In this document: one piece after another, positions 59,385-64,000 of the stretch | Layout of the letters: each line of letters begins with the position of its first letter | Numbering within the stretch: position 1 is the stretch's first letter | Assembly (NCBI RefSeq): GCF_902167145.1 | Contig: NC_050096.1 | Location: forward strand, 80,224,683-80,288,682 | Direction of reading: 5' to 3' | DNA from: Zea mays | Taxonomy: Eukaryota; Streptophyta; Magnoliopsida; Poales; Poaceae | DNA: 64,000 nt | Notes under the pieces: model-generated | Database searches by the model: none | What the model saw: only the letters and a program-made list of their open reading frames with translations | Told to the model about the DNA's origin: nothing | Translations under genes and position numbers: made by a program

Positions 59385-61961
59385 TGTCACACCCGGTTCC
59401 AGGGGTAGAACCGAGCGCATACCATATGTGTGCCAGGATCCATTTCCACACATATGTTGACGTCACAAGTGTAATATATCAAAAGACAATGCAATAAAGG
59501 CGTAAAGAGAGTATAATACTTTATTACATCATCTGAAACATTGTATCTTTAACAAGTATCACATCAAAGTAAAGCGGAAATAAACATCTGGACAATCTCC
59601 CACAGGAAGATGACCGGCGCATCGTTAGACTTAGAAATCATCGTCGTTGATAAAATCTCCATCAAAGTCTCCAGCATCACCCTCTGATCAAAATTAAGCA
59701 AGGGTGAGCTCACTTATGGTCGGGGCTCAGCAAGTGGGGGAAAACTAATGCAGGTATAACAAGGTGAGGCTAAGGTTGAGCAGTAAGCATTTTAGTTGGT
59801 CAACATTTTATTAACAACACCTGTCTTACTAATAAGAGTGAATCCCAAGTATCCCACTTAAACAAAGGAATATGAATATAACAAAAACACTTAAGTGAAA
59901 CCACTTAAGCAAATTATTGGCAGATCATCGGATCTCAATTTAATTCCATCTTCAAGTTCAATTATCATGTGAGGAGTCCAGGTCGCTCATAACCGGGAGC
60001 ACGGCTGATATATCAGTTTTACACTCTGCAGAGGTGGTACAACTTTACCCACAAGCCATGTATCCCATCTAGCCCGGGTTGATCGGACCCTTAGACACTG
60101 CCGAGGTGAATGGCTAGGGATCCATTATGAGGTTTTCACAAAATACACTTAATACAAAGCAACCCGCTAAGGTTTCTAAGACGATTGTGGTGGCCCCCTG
60201 GGTGAAGTACCTTAGCCAAGAATACGACCCCATGTTAACGTGGGCTGCCAGCACCTACCGCTCCCCCTCTTGCCCATCTTTCAGGTAAGGTTGCTAGGCA
60301 CTAAGCATATAGAGCTAATTACCAAAGCCAGAGCCATGATAGCACTCGTGGTTGCACTGTTATCCTGGGTGGTCACTCCATGTTCCAATTAAATTTGTAA
60401 TAAAATTATCTTAACCATCGGGTTAATGCCATAATTGCCAATTAAATCTTTGGAACATTAAAACCAATTAATGATTGACATTAAGAAATCATTAAGTTGA
60501 GCGGTAGCATAAATCTTGCACAGCTTAATTCTTTCCCCAGGTTAAACAAGGAATACAGGTAGTAAATCTAGGAAATCCTTAATTAGGTGAAACCCATCAA
60601 ATTATGCAGTATATCAAAAGTAAACATTATTAAATGCAATGACTGGGTACAAACAGAATATGCAGAGGGAGAATCCACTTGCATATTCTGTTTGTACCCA
60701 GTCATTGCATTTAATAATGTTTACTTTTGATATACTGCATAATTTGATGGGTTTCACCTAATTAAGGATTTCCTAGATTTACTACCTGTATTCCTTGTTT
60801 AACCTGGGGAAAGAATTAAGCTGTGCAAGATTTATGCTACCGCTCAACTTAATGATTTCTTAATGTCAATCATTAATTGGTTTTAATGTTCCAAAGATTT
60901 AATTGGCAATTATGGCATTAACCCGATGGTTAAGATAATTTTATTACAAATTTAATTGGAACATGGAGTGACCACCCAGGATAACAGTGCAACCACGAGT
61001 GCTATCATGGCTCTGGCTTTGGTAATTAGCTCTATATGCTTAGTGCCTAGCAACCTTACCTGAAAGATGGGCAAGATGGGGAGCGGTAGGTGCTGGCAGC
61101 CCACGTTAACATGGGGTCGTATTCTTGGCTAAGGTACTTCACCCAGGGGGCCACCACCATCGTCTTAGAAACCTTAGCGGGTTGCTTTGTATTAAGTGTA
61201 TTTTGTGAAAACCTCATAATGGATCCCTAGCCATTCACCTCGGCAGTGTCTAAGGGTCCGATCAACCCGGGCTAGATGGGATACATGGCTTGTGGGTAAA
61301 GTTGTACCACCTCTGCAGAGTGTAAAACTGATATATCAGCCGTGCTCCCGGTTATGAGCGACCTGGACTCCTCACATGATAATTGAACTTGAAGATGGAA
61401 TTAAATTGAGATCCGATGATCTGCCAATAATTTGCTTAAGTGGTTTCACTTAAGTGTTTTTGTTATATTCATATTCCTTTTTTTAAGTGGGATACTTGGG
61501 ATTCACTCTTATTAGTAAGACAGGTGTTGTTAATAAAATGTTGACCAACTAAAATGCTTACTGCTCAACCTTAGCCTCACCTTGTTATACCTGCATTAGT
61601 TTTTCCCCCACTTGCTGAGCCCCGACCATAAGTGAGCTCACCCTTGCTTAATTTTGATCAGAGGGTGATGCTGGAGACTTTGATGGAGATTTTATCAACG
61701 ACGATGATTTCTAAGTCTAACGATGCACCGGTCATCTTCCTGTGGGAGATTGCCCAGATGTTTATTTCCGCTTTACTTTGATGTGATACTTGTTAAAGAT
61801 ACAATGTTTCAGATGATGTAATAAAGTATTATACTCTCTTTACGCCTTTATTGCATTGTCTTTTGATATATTACACTTGTGACGTCAACATATGTGTGGA
61901 AATGGATCCTGGCACACATATGGTATGCGCTCGGTTCTACCCCCTGGAACCGGGTGTGACA
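59385..61961. repeat. 2.58-kb near-perfect palindrome of LTR sequence
   Basis: Left arm 59385-60664 is the reverse complement of right arm 60680-61961, with a 15-nt spacer (60665-60679). Over 1.28 kb I see only a handful of differences (for example one G in a G-run near 59401/61945, and single changes near 59594, 59616, 60190, 60268 and in a T-run near 61480). The arms hold no ORF. The right arm reads into the primer site of H. Confidence 0.95.
60680..61961 (+). repeat. H LTR, 3' third (right palindrome arm)
   Basis: Ends ggaaccgggtgtgaca and is followed four bases later by tggtatcaaagc, which fixes it as the end of a 5' LTR. Compare the LTR ends of A and B (ggttccgtcaca, gttccgccaca). Confidence 0.85.
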
Positions 61962-62112
61962 GAAGTGGTATCAAAGCTATGCTGACCCTAGGTCGTTAGA
62001 TTAGTTAGAAATGGAAAGCCTAGTTGTTCAAAACTTGCTAATTTCATTCCTATAAATTCCTTTATCAGTCTTACCTCTTTGAAATTCAACTGAGTTAACA
62101 CTTCTCTTGTAG
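61962..62112 (+). other. H 5' leader with primer binding site
   Basis: Primer site tggtatcaaagc at 61966-61977 (iMet type). The leader ends gagttaacacttctcttgtag, cut here before the ATG, with a branch-like taac and a pyrimidine tract. Confidence 0.8.
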
Positions 62113-63114
62113 ATGGTTCGCACCCTCCAAACTACCCGCGTCAACACCAGCTACGCCCCTCAGCCCTGGCAGGTGCCGGTCTACCCAGTGGTAGTCGAGG
62201 AAGCTCCAGCGGATCTCCTTCCCGTCCAAGTGGAGAACGTGATCAACCTGGAGGACAGCTCGGAGGAGCAGCTGCCGACCCCCACCCCGTTGGCCGAGTC
62301 CCTGGCCTTCGCAGCTGGGTCAGCGACGTCAGCACCAGCCTTCCAAGCACCTGCACCTGGAGGCGACGATCCCGACGACTCCGGAGACGGCGATGACGAG
62401 GATGACGACGACGACGACGATGGAGAAGATGAGCACATCAACGAGGAAGCTGACTACGCCCAGCAGGACCACTTCATGGGGATTGGTCCAGTTGTCGAAC
62501 ATTATACATCAATGTTCGAGACAGGACACTTTCCCAACCTGCTGCAGGCAGTGCTGCACGAGCTAGGAGCCTACGCCCGCCCCCTGTACGAGACGAGGCG
62601 AGTGAGCGAGCCTCCCCGGGCTTGCTATTACATCACTCGCATCCATGTCAGGGTAATGGATGCAGGTGACAGGGGATTCAGGACTCTGTCTGCTCACGAG
62701 TCCCTGATACCGCTGTCCACCTACGCTGCCTCGGTCAGCGACGCTGCCCGTCGGACCCTGTGGTCGCTCAGCCACACCTACCGGCAGCAGCTGCAGAACA
62801 CGAGGTTCAGGCACCTTCCTCAGCGCCTGCGTGGAGAGAGCCAGACCAACATTGTCCCAGGTGAACCTGGTGAGGATCGCCTCAACACCCTAGCTGGTGT
62901 AGTGGCCGGTCTCAACACCGACCTGGACAGTGCCACTCTGGACCTCTACAGTGTGCACTTGGAGCTGGAGAATGCCCACGCCAGGATTGCAGCCCTGGAA
63001 GCCCAACTGCAAGGACTGAATCCGCCAGAAGCTCAGGTTCCCGCCGTGGCGTTGTCTCCTCCCCGCAAGAGGATGCGCTATGGAGAGCCCGGATCAGTCA
63101 CTAGGCTGCTTTAG
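62113..63114 (+). CDS. H pre-gag ORF, 333 residues, unknown function
   Basis: Open from MVRTLQTTRV to stop at 63112-63114; the ATG directly follows an acceptor-like cttctcttgtag. No signal peptide or membrane segment. Residues about 75-115 are strongly acidic (GDGDDEDDDDDDDGEDE). Residues about 130-230 form a probably folded region (FPNLLQAVLHELGAYARP ... ITRIHVRVMDAGDRGFRTLS) with weak similarity to the B ORF. A coiled coil lies at about 255-305 (LNTDLDSATLDLYSVHLELE, HARIAALEAQLQGL), then a basic PPRKRMRYG, a possible nuclear signal. GC-rich codon choice like the following gag. I do not recognise the family. Confidence 0.8.
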   Translation: MVRTLQTTRVNTSYAPQPWQVPVYPVVVEEAPADLLPVQVENVINLEDSSEEQLPTPTPLAESLAFAAGSATSAPAFQAPAPGGDDPDDSGDGDDEDDDDDDDGEDEHINEEADYAQQDHFMGIGPVVEHYTSMFETGHFPNLLQAVLHELGAYARPLYETRRVSEPPRACYYITRIHVRVMDAGDRGFRTLSAHESLIPLSTYAASVSDAARRTLWSLSHTYRQQLQNTRFRHLPQRLRGESQTNIVPGEPGEDRLNTLAGVVAGLNTDLDSATLDLYSVHLELENAHARIAALEAQLQGLNPPEAQVPAVALSPPRKRMRYGEPGSVTRLL

Positions 63115-63368
63115 GAGTTTTGAGTCATGATGTAATAAGTTATACTTCGCGTTAGACGATGATACTCTCTTTATGTTATCATATTAATAAATATCAACCA
63201 TGTGATGGTGATTGATTGAAATGTTTGATTTGGATCTTTGTTTGAGTGTAATGGTCTTATGGAATGATGACCATAAGAACATATAAAAATTTTAGAACTT
63301 AAGTCATTTCCCTTCTAGAATCTTTCTACTCTTCTCTTCTCTAAGATGTTCACTTTCTAACCAATCAG
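63115..63368 (+). other. H spacer between pre-gag and gag
   Basis: AT-rich, without ORF. It ends ctttctaaccaatcag directly before the gag ATG: branch-like ctaac 11 nt upstream and an AG, as in a plant 3' splice site. It looks like the end of an intron. Confidence 0.55.
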
Positions 63369-64000
63369 ATGGTGAACCAACGTCAAGGACCTAACAACCG
63401 GAACCAGCGTGGACAACAAGCACCACCACCACCGCCACCACCAAATCCCAATATGGAGCAGTTCATCGCCGCCCAAATGCAGATTCTGCAAGGACTCACG
63501 GCTGCGGTTCAACAATTACAACAGAACCAACAAAATCAGCAACCCCAGCAACAGCAGTATGCGCCCCCGGCCAGAGATAAGCACCGGGACTTCATGAGTC
63601 ATCACCCGCCAACATTCTCTCATGCGGTTGATCCCCTAGATGCCGATGACTGGCTCAAAGTCATCGGAAAGAAGCTGGACATCACTCAGTGCAATGACCG
63701 AGAGAAGGTCTTGTATGCCTCGGGAAGACTCGAGGGAGCTGCGTCCGATTGGTGGGATGCCTTCACAGCGGCACATCCCAACGCTGATACCATAACCTGG
63801 CAGGAGTTCCAAGAGAACTTCCGCGCTCATCACATCCCCTCTGGAATTATGAAGCTGAAGAAGAAGGAGTTCCTTTCCCTTACTCAAGGGAATATGTCTG
63901 TCAGTGAGTATCGTGATCGCTTCACTCAGCTTTCACGCTATGCCCCTGAAGAAGTGGACACTGATGAGAAGCGCCAAGAGCGTTTCCTGGAAGAATTGAT
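63369..64000 (+). CDS. H gag, 5' 210 codons (runs off the window)
   Basis: Starts MVNQRQGPNNRNQRG at 63369 and is open to the window end. Pro- and Gln-rich N-terminus, then FMSHHPPTFSHAVDPLDADDWL, LEGAASDWWDAF, EFQENFRAHHIPSGIMKLKK, EFLSLTQGNMSVSEYRDRF and DEKRQERFLEEL: the retrotransposon gag core shared with B (HHIPAGIM, LALTQGN) and A. Expected role: capsid/nucleocapsid. Codons are intact, in contrast to A and B, so H may be a young copy. The zinc knuckle and pol would lie beyond the window. Confidence 0.9.
   Translation, partial: MVNQRQGPNNRNQRGQQAPPPPPPPNPNMEQFIAAQMQILQGLTAAVQQLQQNQQNQQPQQQQYAPPARDKHRDFMSHHPPTFSHAVDPLDADDWLKVIGKKLDITQCNDREKVLYASGRLEGAASDWWDAFTAAHPNADTITWQEFQENFRAHHIPSGIMKLKKKEFLSLTQGNMSVSEYRDRFTQLSRYAPEEVDTDEKRQERFLEEL

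Larger units (their letters stand above)
57423..64000 (+). mobile_element. Gypsy element H (chromovirus-type, open ORFs, runs off the window)
   Basis: A plus-strand element with the same plan as A and B: a long LTR starting (t)taacacccc with a hairpin, an iMet-type primer site, a pre-gag ORF, and gag. Its LTR is read here as 57423-59384 plus 60680-61961, interrupted by an inverted copy of its own 3' part. Both ORFs are free of stops. The boundary at 57423 is inferred from the terminal hairpin; the start dinucleotide is tt, not tg. Confidence 0.75.

Noticed and set aside
60661..60684. Palindrome centre as a cruciform replication origin or MITE
   Set aside because: No terminal repeats of a DNA transposon and no target duplication; both arms are long LTR sequence.
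62181..62814. Minus-strand ORFs over the H pre-gag ORF
   Set aside because: Serine runs are the complement of the acidic GAC/GAT codons; no start context or motif.
1..64000. A host gene or tRNA between the elements
   Set aside because: All gaps between elements are target duplications or element fragments. I found no non-element exon pattern and no cloverleaf-like sequence; weak or very short RNA genes could escape reading by eye.

Overview
This window is plant nuclear DNA, most likely from a maize-like Andropogoneae grass. The evidence is nested Ty3/gypsy and Ty1/copia LTR retrotransposons with tRNA-iMet-type primer sites, Opie/Ji/SIRE-like copia pol fragments, LTR arrays of the palindrome caccggacagtccggtg, and one 7.3-kb non-autonomous gypsy element whose size plan resembles maize Zeon-1. 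The species call is inference. I see no host gene, tRNA, rRNA or CRISPR array; essentially every base can be assigned to a retroelement or its debris.

Layout. E (1-2427, + strand copia tail and truncated LTR) abuts D (2428-56692, - strand copia). The 3' LTR of D was split by A (3368-48435, - strand Tekay/Del-like chromovirus, 4.0-kb LTRs, target duplication ccgaa). A was split twice: in integrase by C (8388-16855, - strand non-autonomous copia with gag only, duplication gatac) and in its pre-gag ORF by B (21897-44080, - strand chromovirus, 4.26-kb LTRs, duplication gttac). The 3' LTR of B was in turn split by I (24144-31486, + strand non-autonomous gypsy element, duplication agggt; its two 643-bp LTRs differ at 4 sites). 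The internal part of D was split by F (49761-53628, - strand copia, duplication gtgcg). To the right of D lie a copia integrase scrap (K, 56693-57297), the start of a + strand copia LTR (L, 57298-57422) and H (57423-64000, running off the window), a + strand chromovirus with open reading frames. Five of the insertions are proven by matching 5-bp target duplications, which gives the relative order: D, then A, then B and C, then I; F is younger than D.

Working parts. A and B are dead copies (nonsense codons, frameshifts, a lost protease aspartate in A). H is open as far as it can be seen: a 333-codon ORF before gag, then gag. All three chromoviruses carry such a coiled-coil-rich pre-gag ORF. 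In all three, gag starts directly after a splice-acceptor-like sequence, which suggests that splicing chooses between pre-gag and gag translation.

Element I has no pol. Instead it carries on the opposite strand a gene of about 1014 codons with its own TATA box and two predicted GT-AG introns; introns in that orientation would survive the retrotransposition cycle. The most unusual structure is a 2.58-kb near-perfect palindrome (59385-61961) made of two opposed copies of the 3' part of the H LTR.
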